From assembly GCF_000264905.1 (NCBI RefSeq), contig NW_006763136.1, forward strand, positions 1,343,485 to 1,407,484: a DNA stretch of 64,000 bases, given 5' to 3'. The DNA comes from Stereum hirsutum FP-91666 SS1. Lineage: Eukaryota > Basidiomycota > Agaricomycetes > Russulales > Stereaceae. How positions within the stretch are numbered: the stretch's first letter is position 1; each line of letters begins with the position of its first letter. The translations under genes and the position numbers were made by a program. The notes beneath the pieces were generated by a model that searched no databases, had not been told where the DNA came from, and was given only the letters and a program-made list of their open reading frames with translations. Of this stretch, positions 11,402-24,286 are shown one piece after another.

Positions 11402-13190
11402 ATGTCCGCTGCACGAAAGAAATTGCGTACAACCACACCTACCACCACCAAGAAGGTGACGAAGAAGACCAAGCCAGGTGGTACCACTCGATCCAGGGCG
11501 CAGACAAAGGGGCATGGTGATAGTGATGTGCCTCCAACGGATGAAGAGTGGGCGAAATTGAAAAAGAACTCAAGGTTTTACAGTATGTATGATCAATCAA
11601 GTTTTTCACTCGGTTGTCATTTGTGAGGATGGTGTCGATGGCGAGTTCAGGCTGACGCTGACAGCAGTGTTTCTGGACTCTCGTCGTCTGCCTTCTCGTC
11701 TTATGTTTCGATAGTTATGGACGAGGACCAAGAGCAACATCGGTTTCAGCAGGGTGACTTGTAAGCTTTGTCGTGGGCTGGTTTGATTTTTTGAATGGCG
11801 CGCTCACCACAATGTATTCTACGCGACTCAGCCTTGCAGTCTGGTGTGGCGCGGAACCAGACGGAGCTGCCGACCAAGATCGACCACTTTGGCAGCTCTG
11901 GATTGGCAAGATGATTGAGATGGCCCAAAGAGCCTCGCCTGACGATGTAAGCTGCCTTACTGTATGTCTTCAACGTCGATACTGAACGTACTCGGTGTAT
12001 TCCCCTTTGTCGGTCTTGTAGACTTGGATCAAGGTAGAGTGGTTCTACTCTGGCCAAGATGTCAAGCAAGAATGCAAGTCTTTGTAGGTTCTGCTTCCTG
12101 TGAACCTGTTCGTGGACGCGGCATGTGCTCAAAATTATACTCGGCCTCGCCAGTGACGCCTCTAGTTGCGGCAGGTATGAACGGATTCTCTCAAGCCACT
12201 GCGACTATGTTACAGCTCATAGTGTTAGTGGTGGGTCATGTTTTCTTCTACTTACAATCCTCGAATCTTATTCCTTCCGTAGGTATTGCTGACATAAAGC
12301 CATACGACGAAAGAAGCCTGAACCCACGGACTTTCGACGATGAGACCTTTTACTACCGTCGAACCTATGATCATCTCAAGCGTCGCATCACAGTGAGCCC
12401 AAATTCGTTTCACTGCTCGTAACATAAAGCCGACGTCCAACTCACGAGGTCGCTTCAAATAGCATAATATTGAGGCTACATGCATATGCAGGTGTGTCTC
12501 GCCCTTGGGCATACATGCCTATCTCATTAACGTTATACTGAAGCATTGCCACAGAAGCCCATATAACCCAGACGACAACATGTTGATGCATTTCTGTCCG
12601 CGAAAGGGCTGTCGTCGCTGGTACCATGCCATCTGCCTCCGCAACAATCTCTATATGGACGATGATCCTGAACCTGGCTGGGACGTATCCCTACTCCGCT
12701 CAAATCCCGACTCTAGGGAGCCCTTCGTTGTACCGCCATCTGACTCTGAAGGGACCCCGGGCATCGTCATCACCAAACGAAACACGACTCAAACTCTGAG
12801 TAAGGAAAAGGGAAAACGTAAAGCACCGGATACGCCCACACGTCCGACGCTCAACGATCTTCCTGCCGCACTCGTCACGTTAGCGAAACAGCAAATCGTC
12901 AAGGGAAAAAAACCGTACGGACTCGCAGGAAACGTGAAAGAGGTGGTGAAGGCGAGGAGGCTCGTCTATCAGTATTTGCAAGCGGAATCGGAAGAAGAGA
13001 TGGTTGATACGCAGGAGGAGGCGACGAAGTGGGTCATTGAGGCTAAGTTGGATGGGGGAAACTCCGTGGGTACGAAGGGAGGGAAGTCGAGGGCTGGGCT
13101 ACCGGATCTGAGAGTGAAATATTCTTGTCCAAGCTGCCAGGGCGCTATATGATGCTGCGAGTGGGTCTTCGTGGCTCAGCGCCAGCGCTT
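11283..13190 (+). repeat. segmental duplication, arm 1
   Basis: This segment (copy A gene plus about 120 bp upstream and about 40 bp downstream) recurs inverted near 60045-61965. The upstream homology starts near TTGAACGCGGTT, and CACATTATCTACTAAC and the ATG context are conserved. Downstream TGCTG..AGT.GGGTCT and TTCAGCGC are shared. The palindrome at 11210 is not part of the duplication. Confidence 0.75.
11402..13152 (+). CDS. BAH and split-PHD domain protein (copy A), intact
   Basis: Eight exons fit with consistent phases: 11402-11582, 11628-11760, 11832-11946, 12022-12083, 12175-12230, 12283-12392, 12463-12491, 12555-13152 (427 residues). The N-terminus is Thr/Lys-rich and basic. The BAH domain runs roughly from residue 105 to 215: FLAVWCGAEPDG, WQLWIGKMIEM, TWIKVEWFYSGQDV, YERILSSHCDYVTAHS. 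The PHD part starts CICRSPYNPDDN, then FCPRKGC, RRWYHAIC. The closing pair CPSC sits ten residues from the C-terminus. The linker carries basic stretches and the conserved helix block LVTLAKQQIVKGKKPYGLAGN. Likely nuclear; histone binding is inferred. An inverted, broken copy lies at 60089-61844, so this is the functional member of that pair. Confidence 0.82.
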
Positions 13191-13709
13191 TGCTCGGCCT
13201 CTGTTGCGGTTGAGTTCGTGCCGCGGCCGGCTACTCTTATGCTCTCATCGTGCTGTGCCGATCCCGCGGCCGGTCTCTTTCTCATTTTCACCGTATTTGA
13301 ACGATAAGTAACTGATTCATCGCCACATTTATTTCGCCTTCTAATCGATCGGTCCTTGTTTACGTTGAGGAACAACTCATATTCTACCACCTGTGCTCAT
13401 AGCACTGAGGTATGTTTCCGGTCAGGTGTCTACTACATATATCCTTTGTCTTTATTCTACCGGAGATTGGAATTCTTTTGGAGCAACACGAGGCTACCGC
13501 ACCATGATGCATGACGAAACTTCATGGCCTCCTGCAGGTCTCACTTCCAGAGATTGCTTTTGGAGCTTCCATCATTCCCTCCTTAACAAGTTCCATCAAG
13601 CGTCCTAGATTGGAGAGGATAAGTAGATAGCGTCATCCTGAACAGAGTTCATCTGTGTGTAGAGCTCAAACGACTGCACCACCTGCTCATTACGACCACA
13701 ACTGTGACC

Positions 13710-15210
13710 ATGACGAGATCTCTATCTTCCACTTCCATTCTTCTCTCTTCGTGCCTAATCCACGTTGTTCAATCCCGCACATTCACAGTAACAAACGAAT
13801 GCAGATATACGATATGGCAAGTCGTCTTCAACTTTGCTGTTTTGTCGCCGCGACTAATGTCGTTTCACCGGGGAATACGTTCGTCTTGGATAGGCCTGCT
13901 GTAAGCTATGTGGACCATTCTATTCATTCTTGAGATCTGATAACAATGCTTTTACGTTTAGATATACACAGACCTTAACGTTGCAAGCGATGTCCCTTCA
14001 TTCCCAACTGGGTACGATGACATCGCATCCTTTCTCACAGGAAGTAGCTGCTGAAATCTATGTGCCTTGTGGCGTAATGCCGGAAAGTTGGGAGGCTCCT
14101 CCCACCAACTCTGTGACGTTCTTCGTTCCAGATGACTGGAAATCGGGTCGGATTTGGGTATGCGTTGTTCATCGTAGCCACGTTTTCGCCCCTTCATTCT
14201 CAAGCTTTGCGCAGGGTCGCCGAGGCTGCGATTTCTCGACAAATCCTGGTGCCGATTCTTGCCTAGATGGTGGATGCAATGGAGGCCTTGAATGCTCTAC
14301 GACAGCTGGGACTGTAAGTTTTTTGTGCGTGCTATACGGACGCGTGCGGATGGGCATTGAAACCGTAAACGTGGTTTTCGCAGGGTGTGCCTCCGGCAAC
14401 TCTGGCAGAATGGACTCTGCAAGCCTCGAGCAATCTCGATTTCTACGATGGTCTGTTGACCTCCCGTATGCCTTTCTGTTCTATTTGAGCTTAAACGAAC
14501 CTTTAGTATCCCTGGTGGATGGCTACAACCTTCCTATCGCTATAACGACTAACGTCAATTGTGAGGTGGCGGGTTGTGCCGTTGACCTTGGTCCAAACTG
14601 TGCGTATTGTACTCAAGAGATCCATCTTGATACGGCAGACCCTTACATAATGTGGTATGTGACGTTTAGGCCCTTCTGAGTTGGCAGGGCCGACCAACTC
14701 CTCAGGAGCGGTGGTGGGATGCAAGAGTGCATGTTTAGCCAATTTGGACGGCGATTCCAGTATGTCTGTCCAGACCATTCCCTTCGTAGTGATATTCTTT
14801 TACGTCAATGACGTCCGCCGTGTAGGTGACTCGGCCAACTGCTGCTCTGGCAGCCACTCCACCGCTGCAACCTGTCCACCCAACGACGTTGATGACTATA
14901 GCTACTTCAGTACGTGGCCTTTAAATTTTAGGTTGCCTTCCGTCGCTCAAAAGATCATACGATTATGTTCTTTGTGCATCCAGAGGAGAATTGTCCGAGG
15001 ACCTACGTTTATGCCTACGACGAGAGCAGCGGCACCGCTCTCTGGACGTGCAATTCCAGCCTCAATGCCGACTATCAAGTGACCTTCTGTCCGTACGTGC
15101 CTTGTTCCACGTATTGCAGCTTTGTCCCCGAATCCATGTTTTCCTCTCACGCAAACTTCTTTCTCGAATGTTTCTTTCCATTCCCCGGACGGCATCCGCG
15201 GCACTTCTAA
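13710..15210 (+). CDS. secreted thaumatin-like protein (GH152-type)
   Basis: Thaumatin-like protein with signal peptide MTRSLSSTSILLSSCLIHVVQS. Spliced motifs in order: FTVTNECRYTIWPA, YTDLNVASDVPSFPTGW, SVTFFVPDDWKSGRIWGRRGCDFS, DGGCNGGLECSTTAGTGVPPATLAEWTL, DFYDVSLVDGYNLPIAI, GCAVDLGPNC, CKSACLANLDGDS, CPRTYVYAYDESSG and YQVTFCP. These carry the usual thaumatin cysteines, the FFVP and GRxxCxF blocks, and the DFYDVSLVDGYN acidic-cleft region. First exons are 13710-13816, 13894-13900, 13962-14011 and 14088-14157. The first intron has a GC donor (GCAAGT) and exon 2 is only 7 nt. The end is uncertain: reading through after FCP stops at 15210, while splicing to 15302 would add a short tail. Acts on or in cell walls; beta-glucan binding is inferred. 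Confidence 0.85.
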
Positions 15211-16065
15211 TTCTGCGACAATGAATCTACCACCCCGCCGGACACAATCTTTGTTTCCTCTAATCGGCTGACTCGCCCCGCCTTCTGTATCCTATCTACC
15301 AGCTCGGCGACGGTCGTGCCGGATACGACATGGACGGGTACGTTGCTTCCTCTGGAGAATCTTTATTGTGGGGACGGCCGACGCATGAGAATGAGAGCTA
15401 ACTATAACTTGGCTCGCGGGATGGCCTCGCGTTTGGCCTCGGCATTGCAGGTTTCCCGCCGCTACCTTCCGGGAGTGCTTCCAGAGCGGGGCCAGGTAAC
15501 CTAAATCTTGCGTCTTGGTACCAAACGAAGGCTTGGTTTTTTTGCGCCGTGGTTGTATCGCTTGGCTCGTGGGGAGCGTAATGTGTCTTCTCCACTGGTC
15601 TGCGGTCGGGTAGACAGACCAGGACTGACTCGGCATATACCCTGTCGTTGTCAAACTTTTGCAATGATGAGTACCCGGAGCGCGGTCCACGAAGTGGTGT
15701 ATCTGTACTTGTATGGTGTCCCTAGTTGGACGAATATTTATGACTTGCTTTGTAACTTATCAATGCTCATTCAATGTAATCCCGGAGACTGGGAGCAATG
15801 CCAGCCGCGATCCGAGAGCATATCTATACTTACCACCCTGGAGGGCTTGCGGTCCCACAGCGCCGCAGGCAGCCCGTCTGCCGTGAGTCAGCCTCGGCAT
15901 CGGAAAGGTGTGATGGAAAGCTGGACCATTTGTGCGTTGATGTAAATATCTGTTGTTCACTGCTGGAGAAGATAAGACAGAACAGAACGGCACACAATGA
16001 TTTCAGACGAAAATAGGGAGATGAGGATATCACGATAGGTTGAGAGCACAATTTGGAACTCGAGT
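15211..16065. other. intergenic, possible 3' extension of the thaumatin-like gene
   Basis: An open frame in phase with the thaumatin-like gene after a splice to 15302 reads SATVVPDTTWTGTLLPLEN. It could be a C-terminal tail or 3'UTR. The rest of the interval holds no gene I can support. Confidence 0.3.
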
Positions 16066-18193
16066 TCAGAGGATGATGTCTCCGATGACGGGACGGTGAT
16101 CACTAGCTATGATTCCATCGTCCGTGAGTGACGTCTCCACCTTCTGAGCCAATCCAGTCCTACAAAAAAAACCAAGCACCACCAACCAAACACCATTAAT
16201 ATTAGCGTCCAAATGCACTCGTACCCTTATCAAAAACCAGAAACCAAAAAAACACGATACTCACCACCCTCCATTACTCCCTCCAAATACAAAATCAATA
16301 TGACTATACTCGCTCGCGTCTTCCGGAGCGTTAAAGCCCGTGAACGTCGCGTAATTCCCGGACACGTTGAACCGAGGGACCTGGGTGCGAAGGTCGAGCA
16401 TCTTGAAGTCCGGGAGGGTCGAGTTGTCGATGGGGAAACGGGCCATGAAGGTGCTGTTGATGGCGACGGGAGGGATGGCACCTGTGATGGTCTCGTAGGC
16501 CCCGGTGTCGGTTTGGCCTGCTGTGTCGTTTGCGGGGCTAGTAGATCGCCGATGGGTCGTGGGTGGACATGACGATAGAGTGGGAGGAAGGGTTTGAGAA
16601 GGGTGTGGACGGTGAGGTTCGATAGGTATAGGAGCATGGGGATAAGTAAGCGTTGATCTTTCACCGAGGTTGGAAAATGGTAGGTCTGTCGGTGTTTACC
16701 TGTTGAAGTCGCCAGTCACGAGGACTGTGCGGTTCTGCGATGCCTCGAACCGGGCTCGCCATAGGATGAGAGACGCTCCGAGAATGCGCTCGTCATCGGA
16801 CTGATCGTCCAGATGCGTATTGAGGTAGACAAACTCCTTCCCCGTAGCTTTCACTTGCATATGCCTGTACATGGAAATAAAACAAAATACGAAGGAATGA
16901 GAATCTAGCACCGCGGTTATAACTTGTTTATCTTGGATAGACTCAGAAGGAAGAAGAATAGTAGCGAGACCGGGCATAGGATACAAGCAGTAAGTCGTAC
17001 TCACGTCGCGGTACAGATCCGCACGGACCCAGCTCCGGGAAATTTGGATCCTGTTTCATAGTCACACACAGGAAATGTGAGCGCTCAGCGCCGTGAACTC
17101 CAAGGGGACAGCTGCGCCAGGAACTTGACTAGCCAGGAGAGCTCTATGTATTCAATCACCTGCATCAAAAGGTTGGTTCCTGGAGAACAGAGTCGTGATG
17201 ATCATCAGCCCATTGTTTGAGTGTTCGACACTCCGAGTCAATCTCGACTCCGTGTGGGGTCGGAATCAAGCAGGAGGGTGATGGAGGCGTAGTGGGTGGA
17301 GAGAGTCGTGATACGTACGAGAGCCAGAAAGAATCGTTGGAAAGGAGCTCGAAGACGGATCTGAGGGAGGTGAGATGTAAGAAGATATGTTTGAGTTGGC
17401 CAAACAGATAACAAAGACAAGGGGTCCTGACGTTTTCCAAAAGATGGGACTGAATTCACCAGCGGCCACTCCATCATCACGGCCGACACCCACCTGGAAA
17501 ATAAATCGAGCGGAACATGAATAGGGCCGGCGTGGCGATGAAACGATAGAAACGGTAGTGCATACCCAGTTCCATTCGTCGCCGAGCAAGGTCGCCATAT
17601 CATCCACCTGCCTGACCAGCGCTTCCTGAAAACCTGTGTATTTGCATGCGACGTCAATCAGTGTAGTTCAATTTATGCGGTGCATACAACATCATGCATG
17701 TCTCAACACAGTATAGGCTAGATATGTCGCCTAACACCACAACCGCCTTCCAGGTACCAACGACAGTACCTCTATCCGATCACGCTCCAATATCACGGAC
17801 TTCCGAGTGCAGGGCACGCTAAACACGAACCGGAGTTCGGCGAACACGAACATGTAGGGACCGCTATGGACACGTATGGACACCAAGCGAAGGTTGAAAC
17901 ACACCTTGCAATACGACACCTTCGCCAATCAACCTCTGGGCGACCTTGATCCGTCTGGTGCTCCATGGCTGTTCGCCCGTAAGATTGAGGAACGCGGGTT
18001 GCACTAAAGGATCGGGAAGTGCACCGAGGGATTCTTGGACGGTAATGTTATCGGGCATGGAATCGAAACGTAAGTTCCATGTCCCCAAGCGGATATTGGT
18101 GGGCTGAGTCACATTCTGAGCAGTTACGAGGGTCGCAACCATGGTGTAAAGGAGCAGGGTCGACCACAACCAGGAACAAGGCTTCGCGGGCAT
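16066..18193 (-). CDS. secreted endonuclease/exonuclease/phosphatase-fold protein
   Basis: Start at 18193 gives a signal peptide (MPAKPCSWLWSTLLLYTMVATLVTA). Motifs of the EEP fold follow in order: IRLGTWNLRFDS, WSTRRIKVAQRLI, LQGFQEALVRQVDDM, VGVGRDDG, GEFSPIFWK, FELLSNDSFWLSNQPFDAG, SKFPGAGSVRICTAT, FVYLNTHLDDQSDDERI, TVLVTGDFNR, YATFTGFNAPEDASEYSHIDFVFGG and ASDHRPVIGDI before the stop at 16066-16068. The metal and catalytic residues of the family (N of WN, E of QEA, D and N of GDFN, D of SHIDF, D and H of SDH) are all present. A 20-nt exon coding NQPFDA near 17168-17187 is needed to join the frame. Related secreted fungal proteins are of unknown substrate; phosphodiesterase or nuclease activity is inferred. 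Confidence 0.82.
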
Positions 18194-19428
18194 CGGTCCT
18201 GCAACAGCTGCACAGGTTCTCCTATTGACGTTCGCGAGGGGATAACACTGACAGATCTGCGGTGCTCAGCATCGGAGAGCATGCTTTTATAACAGTGACG
18301 ACGGCTTCGGGAAGTGTGCCCATGCGCTCCATACGTGCGAAAGATGGGCCAATAATGCATCACAAGACCGCGCCCCGAGGCACGTTGGCGGGATACACGT
18401 TCGGTACACCGAATGACAAGAACTGCACATGTAGTGATTCAGATGGACGTACAGTAGTGAAGTTCGGAGCTGCCGCTGGCGCTGATGATTCATCGATCAG
18501 AGCCGTCCGACAGCTGTTGGTGCGGAAGGCGCATTGGCATCGTCGCTTATTCCAGAGCGATTCAGGGAGAAAAAAATTCGCAGAGATTTCAGACAGCCTA
18601 TATCGTGCAGGCGGGTTCAGAGCGTTGAATTCTAGCCTGCGAAAGAAACCCCTGCAATTATGGTAGAGAGGGGTGCGCCTATACGCATGCTGAAACTTGT
18701 GCGGGACCAAATTTGCTTTTGAAGTGTGTAAAGGGGTATGCAAGCTACTAGGAGACATTGCATGACCTGAATAGCAAGCTTAGATCATGGAGCAAGAATG
18801 GAATGCCAGATATCGAAGCATGGGGGGTAAGCACAAGCGAGGTGAGCCCAAGAAGCGGACAGATGACACCAGGCGCACGACTCCTGGGATAAAAGTGGTT
18901 ATTCCTGATTGGTATACGGGACCCAAGATACGAGGAAGACACCTGGCTGTCCTGGTTCTCGTCATATCCCTCGCTTGTGCGCAGCGCGACCCGCGTCGGC
19001 AGTGGACTGATGACCGGAAATTGAGACCGAGGGACTTACCTCCTTCTGTATGGAGGAAAGTGTGCTGTGCACTACGTCGGAACAGGCCGCACTGAGCTGG
19101 AGACAGCCTGTAAGACCATCAGAGGCGAAGAAAAGAAGGAGAAGAGGGAGCTGTGGGAGGAGATGGAAGATGGCCGGAGAGGAGGAAGGGACAAGAGAGG
19201 AATGCGGCATTGCGCCTCTGTGCCGGGGGCAAGCGCGTGCCGGGTGACCAGCGTGCCGGATAGGGCAATCGGGGCGAAGACCGAAGGAGAGGGCAGCGCC
19301 GGTTCCCCGGAGGCATTGCGGAAATAAAGGCTGGCGGGGTCGTCGTGAGCATATATAAACAGCCAACTTCCCCCTGTTTGATCGCCAACCACCCGCCCTT
19401 CCCTCTTCCCGTTCCCAGTGCCACACAT
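18194..19428. other. intergenic promoter region between divergent EEP and velvet genes
   Basis: No gene recognised. It holds a GA-rich stretch around 19110-19200 and a TATATAAA at 19351-19358, about 75 bp upstream of the velvet ATG. Confidence 0.45.
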
Positions 19429-20907
19429 ATGTATCATCATCCGTATCCCTCCCAGCCGCCCCCGCCATACCAGAACGCGGAGTATTCGCACCACCCCCAA
19501 CCACCCGTCCAACCACACTCGACAAGAGAGCGCGACGAACGAGACAGCCACCAACACTCTTCTTCGCGCACCATTGGCGATCCACTTAGCTTTGCGGATG
19601 GTCAATTCTCGGGCCAACTCATTCGTGCGCAGCTTACAGAGCTCCAGAAAGCCGATTTAGGACGCAAGTGCGTCTGCTTCCCGCTCGGCTCGTGGCCACA
19701 TTCCTGAACACGATCTTTTCTCAGATACGCACGCAAGGACCGGCGACCTCTCGACCCTCCTCCCGTGGTCCAGCTTCGCTTGTTCAGGGTAGAGAATGCA
19801 GGGACAGAGCAGCAGACAGAGACGGAGGTCGAAAATTATGAGTGCGTGACACCAGTCTTCCGTGGCATCTGAACGCGTAACGCTCACCTTACCCTCCTCG
19901 GAACTGTGTCTCATCCCATACAGCGAGATCAGCAACATGGGCCTCATATGTCATGTCGACTTATTCCCCGTCCCCGGCGAAACTTCAGCCGAAACGTCTT
20001 CCGAAAGTGGCAAGGCCCCAAGACAAGAAAGCACTTCATCTCCACCCTCCGCCTCAATGTCGCCTGCCTCCTACTCTCCACCTGGACCCGGTCAATATCC
20101 ATACACCTTTCCAGCCCCTCAACCGCCGTATCATGGCCCGCATGGGGCTTCTAGTTCTGCACCGATGGGTATGCAGCTGCCTCCCATGCAAGTTCCTCCT
20201 CCACAACCTTACCAGCAGCCCGCTGCCTCTTCGTACGATCCTTCAGAGGAAGAAGTTGTACATTGGCACAACAACTTCGGCGTTGCGGAAGGGTCCAAAG
20301 TGACTGAGGCTCTCGCTGGGACGACTTTCGTCCAAGCGTCAAATCTCGATTACAAGGGAAACAAAGTGTTGATGTTCGTTTTCTCAGTTCGTGTCAATTC
20401 CATTCTATAATCTCTGCATCCCTTTTCTACGCTCCCCATCGATTGTACTTACGTTTACCAACGTTTGCCGCCACAGGATCTAGCCGTCAAGATGGAGGGC
20501 AACTTCATCCTGCGATACCGGTGCTTTGACCTCTTCTCGAAAGTATCGGGTACAGATCCCGAAACACCTGTATGGGCGGAATGCTATGGGGGCCAGTTCC
20601 GCGTGTATTCCACAAAGGAATTCCCGGGCTTGCGTGCATCGACTGACCTGACCAAAGTGCGTTCCTCCATTCTAGCGCTCATCCATCACATTTCCCCCTT
20701 TCTTGTACGTCACAGTCTCAAACACGCGGACTTAACCTCGTTTGATAGCACTTGTCCTACTTTGGTGTACGGCTGAACCTGCGTGAGACAGAGCGCAAGC
20801 GCCGAAAGAAGGTGGACGATCCGCTGATGGCTATGGCGACTGCGAGTAGACAGAAGGGTAAGCGCAGGCAGGAGGAGCCACAAGAGGAGCAGTCGTACGA
20901 CGATTAA
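19429..20907 (+). CDS. velvet-domain transcriptional regulator
   Basis: Five exons with consistent phases: 19429-19667, 19725-19841, 19924-20386, 20477-20656, 20749-20907 (385 residues). The N-terminus is Pro/His/Gln-rich (MYHHPYPSQPPPPYQ). The velvet domain begins near residue 55: IRAQLTELQKADLGRKYARK, DRRPLDPPPVVQLRLF, NYDEISNMGLICHVDLFPVP. It is then split by a Pro/Ser-rich insert of about 110 residues and resumes with FVQASNLDYKGNKVLMFVFS, NFILRYRCFDLF and QFRVYSTKEFPGL before the closing HLSYFGVRLNLRETERKRRKK, which looks like a nuclear localisation signal. Split velvet domains with such an insert are known in VelB-type proteins. Velvet factors bind DNA as homo- or heterodimers and couple development to secondary metabolism. 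Whether this is VelB- or VelC-like is not decided. Confidence 0.88.
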
Positions 20908-23900
20908 CGTGTCGTAGACTTGGCTGGCGCTCTCATCGCCTGTGCTTGTTTCCCTCGTTCAGACTGCAGGCGAGACTGGATCCGCTCTCTTTTCTTTGTC
21001 TTTTGTACATTTTGTGCTTTTGATTTTTCCTAGCTTATTCATTTCTCTTCTCTTCTTCTTAATAATCGTTCTCTCATCCATGATATTCGCCTGCTCCGTT
21101 GTCTCACTTGAAACTAAACTTGTCGTTCCTCGCGGTCGACTCGACAAAATCCGAGACGCTCATCAGAATCATGATGCAGGATCGTGTTCTCAAGCCCCTT
21201 TCTATCCTTCCTGAACGCTATCGATATCGCCAGTCGCCTTCCCTGTGTTTCTTACGTCTCTGCTATCCCACCGTGTGTAATGCTTGTATATGTTTCGAGT
21301 CATGCTGTTGTGTTACGGTCTCAGTATATGCTACTACTTACACCATACCCTTTCGTCGCCGAATGCTCCCATGGTTGTACAGTCGGCCGTCTGGGCATCA
21401 ATTCGCTATGCATCGCAGGCAATCGGACTGAGTGAGCGATGTCTGTTGTTTTATTTTGCTTTGCACGAGTGCGTGTCAGCCGAATGAGGGTAAGAACGTG
21501 GTGCGGCGGCCTTGTGGGTCCAAGTTCGACATTGTTGAAGATGCTTGTTTTTTTGCCGGAGATCGAGGCGAGTTCTCGGGAATGCGGGATGCGGCTGCGG
21601 GATGGAACGGGATGACGGTCGAGAGAATACCGGCTCTTGCCACTGCTTCCAAGTTGTCTCGCGCCAACATGTCCACGGTGCTAGCTTATTCTCTCCCTCG
21701 GCGCACAGTCGGACTGTATGCGAAGATGCCGTTGTCATTGGAGTGGAATCACTACTGCAAGTCATCGTGACTCTTATATGCAAAGGGCGATTTCTCTTCT
21801 CGTAAGGCTGGCTTAAGCTTTGGGCTGGCTTCAAGCTCGCAGCGCGTCGAGACGGCCATTGTTCAAGGTCAAACTGACCATCGCATGATATCCTCCGGAC
21901 AGTACGCAACAGACCGTCCTCAAAGTCATAGACATGCCCCACTCTTACGAGCACATCGGACTCCAACATCTCCAACTCGAGCTCCAGGCATCCGGCGTCG
22001 GAGGCGTCGACTCCGAATCTATGAATACATTTACTTCCGTCGCAGCTTGGTCCTGGTCCGGGAACGTAGACAATTTAGCGTGCTGGTGGCGGTCGGCTAA
22101 CACGCGAACATCCCTCAACGAGACGCGGAGATGCCACGTTGGGTTGCATGGTGCGTTTTTTTGAAGGGTCGCCGTTCGGTGACACTGACACTGACACTGA
22201 CTTGTATGACTCCTAGAGTTGACCGCGGCGGAGTCTATATACAATCATCGTTTGTTGAGTGATGAATGACATTGCGCCTGAGCTAACTTGGACACTGGCA
22301 GCCTGATAAGTACACTGCACGAAACTTGAATGGTGTGGCGAGCATGGGCTTGCATACTTGTGGAATGGTCTGCCGGGTCTTACATGAGTGCTTGGAGTTA
22401 GTGTGGCGTTGCGCCATGATGATCGGTGCGTGCTGCTAGTCCGGTGAGCGTTTACTTCAAGTCATCTCCTCCTCACCCAACAACGATCCATCTACTGTGT
22501 ACTTACAAGAAGGATTTCGCAGCACTTTAATCGTCAACAAGACTCCGGTCATCATTTCATGTCGCTATCCCAATACTGAAAGCCGTGACGAGATGACGGT
22601 CAGCTCGGTCATAATTATGCGCCACCCAACCTTGATAGGAATCAGGAGGCGAGCCCGATCTTCTCCCACCCGACTTGCCTGGTTCGACGTACCTAAACCC
22701 GGCGCGGCCATCCTTCCCTTCGCCTCGTTCCCGCTCCTCCTTCCCATCAGGTCTCTATCCCTCCCGGTGGCCTCCACGCTCGACAACCTCATGGCCGCAC
22801 GGCCACACTCAGGCTGGACCCATGTGCCTCGCCGCACGATCCAAGCTCGAACGATTCCCCGGTCTCTCTCCAGCTCGAGTTTCGCCGGTCTGGCGCTTTG
22901 GTTGTAGAATGAAGGCGACTCGCTAGGTACGCGGTACATATGCTTAGACTATGTTCCCTTCGCGCATTTGTTATTTGCGGCGGTTTGGCGGTTGGCTCCG
23001 GGTCGCGATCGGTGTTCTCTTCGTTTGGAGGGTGGCCACCTTTCCCCGGGCGAGGCTCCATGTTCAAGTTAGACCTGATAGGTGATAGCCGTGGGCACGC
23101 CTATTTGGAGGGCGAAACATCGGAGATGGAGGAGACTTCGCGTTCGATAGGGTCGTGCCACACTCTGGGTAGTTTCTGTGGCGGGGCCTGACTAGTGACT
23201 CTAGAAGAGAGCCCGCCACTGCAATTCACATTTTTCGACTGAGTGCCACTTTCCAGATCACTGACGTCCTTGTGTTCTATCAGTACGATCCAACTTTTCA
23301 CCCGTACACCACGAATAGCCAAACTGGTACGGCCGAATATATGATCATAATTTGTACGCCATGGACCAGTGGTTGTCCGGGGGGCAAACGCCAAACACCG
23401 ACTCATCCCCTTTGAGCGCCAGAAGGATCGACTACTTACTGTCCGATTGCCAGTGTCAAATCCGACTTGCCATTTCTATAGTCCAGTTCATGAGGGCCGA
23501 ACTCAAAATGTAGGACGACCGGTGGTGACTTTCGACCGATTCAGTGCAGCTGACGATGACGGGAATCGTTTCAGCACTTCTCCCGCTACGCACCGCCTTT
23601 TACTCGAGAGAAATATCGGACTCTGACGGCAAGGCATCCCGGTGATTTTTCGTCACCGAACGTACTAGCACGTAAGTGTGAAATAACGTCTATCGCGATC
23701 TGACTGACCACTGAGATGACTCTTTGTGGAACGTGCATATAATACAGTAGGCCAATGATCCACAACTCGGATCGACGTCCAGCGACCATCCGACCAGGCA
23801 GAGGCAGCGTCTGTTCCACACTTCGCCCGGGCCGCGTCCCCATCTGACACACAATCCCAGCTCCACGGTCCTGAGTCGGAATACTGGTGTCTTCCGAATT

Positions 23901-24262
23901 CGTCCTTCAAACTCATTTCATTATGCGGTTTCTAGACTTGGCGTGCATAGAGATGGAAGAGAACACTACTTACAGCAACCGCGTTGAAGCAGAGTCGATA
24001 CCCATAAGTACTCACACTGCAACTCTAATACTAGTACATATAACTGACCGCAACGAACCCCACAGACCCCGACATCATTTCCCCCCGGCTTGCATGAATG
24101 CCATACTACTCGAGTTCCACGCACTCGGAAATTACGGACACGCTGCGATTATCGGCGGGTACGCATCCCCGGATACCGATCCCATGCACACTTCGAAAGT
24201 TCCAACTTCCGAGCGCCCCCATTTGCTGGGACGTGAACACTGAGCGGATTATGGTACCGTGA

Positions 24263-24286
24263 CTCTGGCACTCTGGCACTCTGGCA
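24263..24286. repeat. 8-bp tandem repeat x3
   Basis: CTCTGGCA is repeated three times without change. Confidence 0.85.

Noticed and set aside
15660..15945. End of a further gene downstream of the thaumatin-like protein
   Set aside because: Open frames are short and change strand; no motif could be read.
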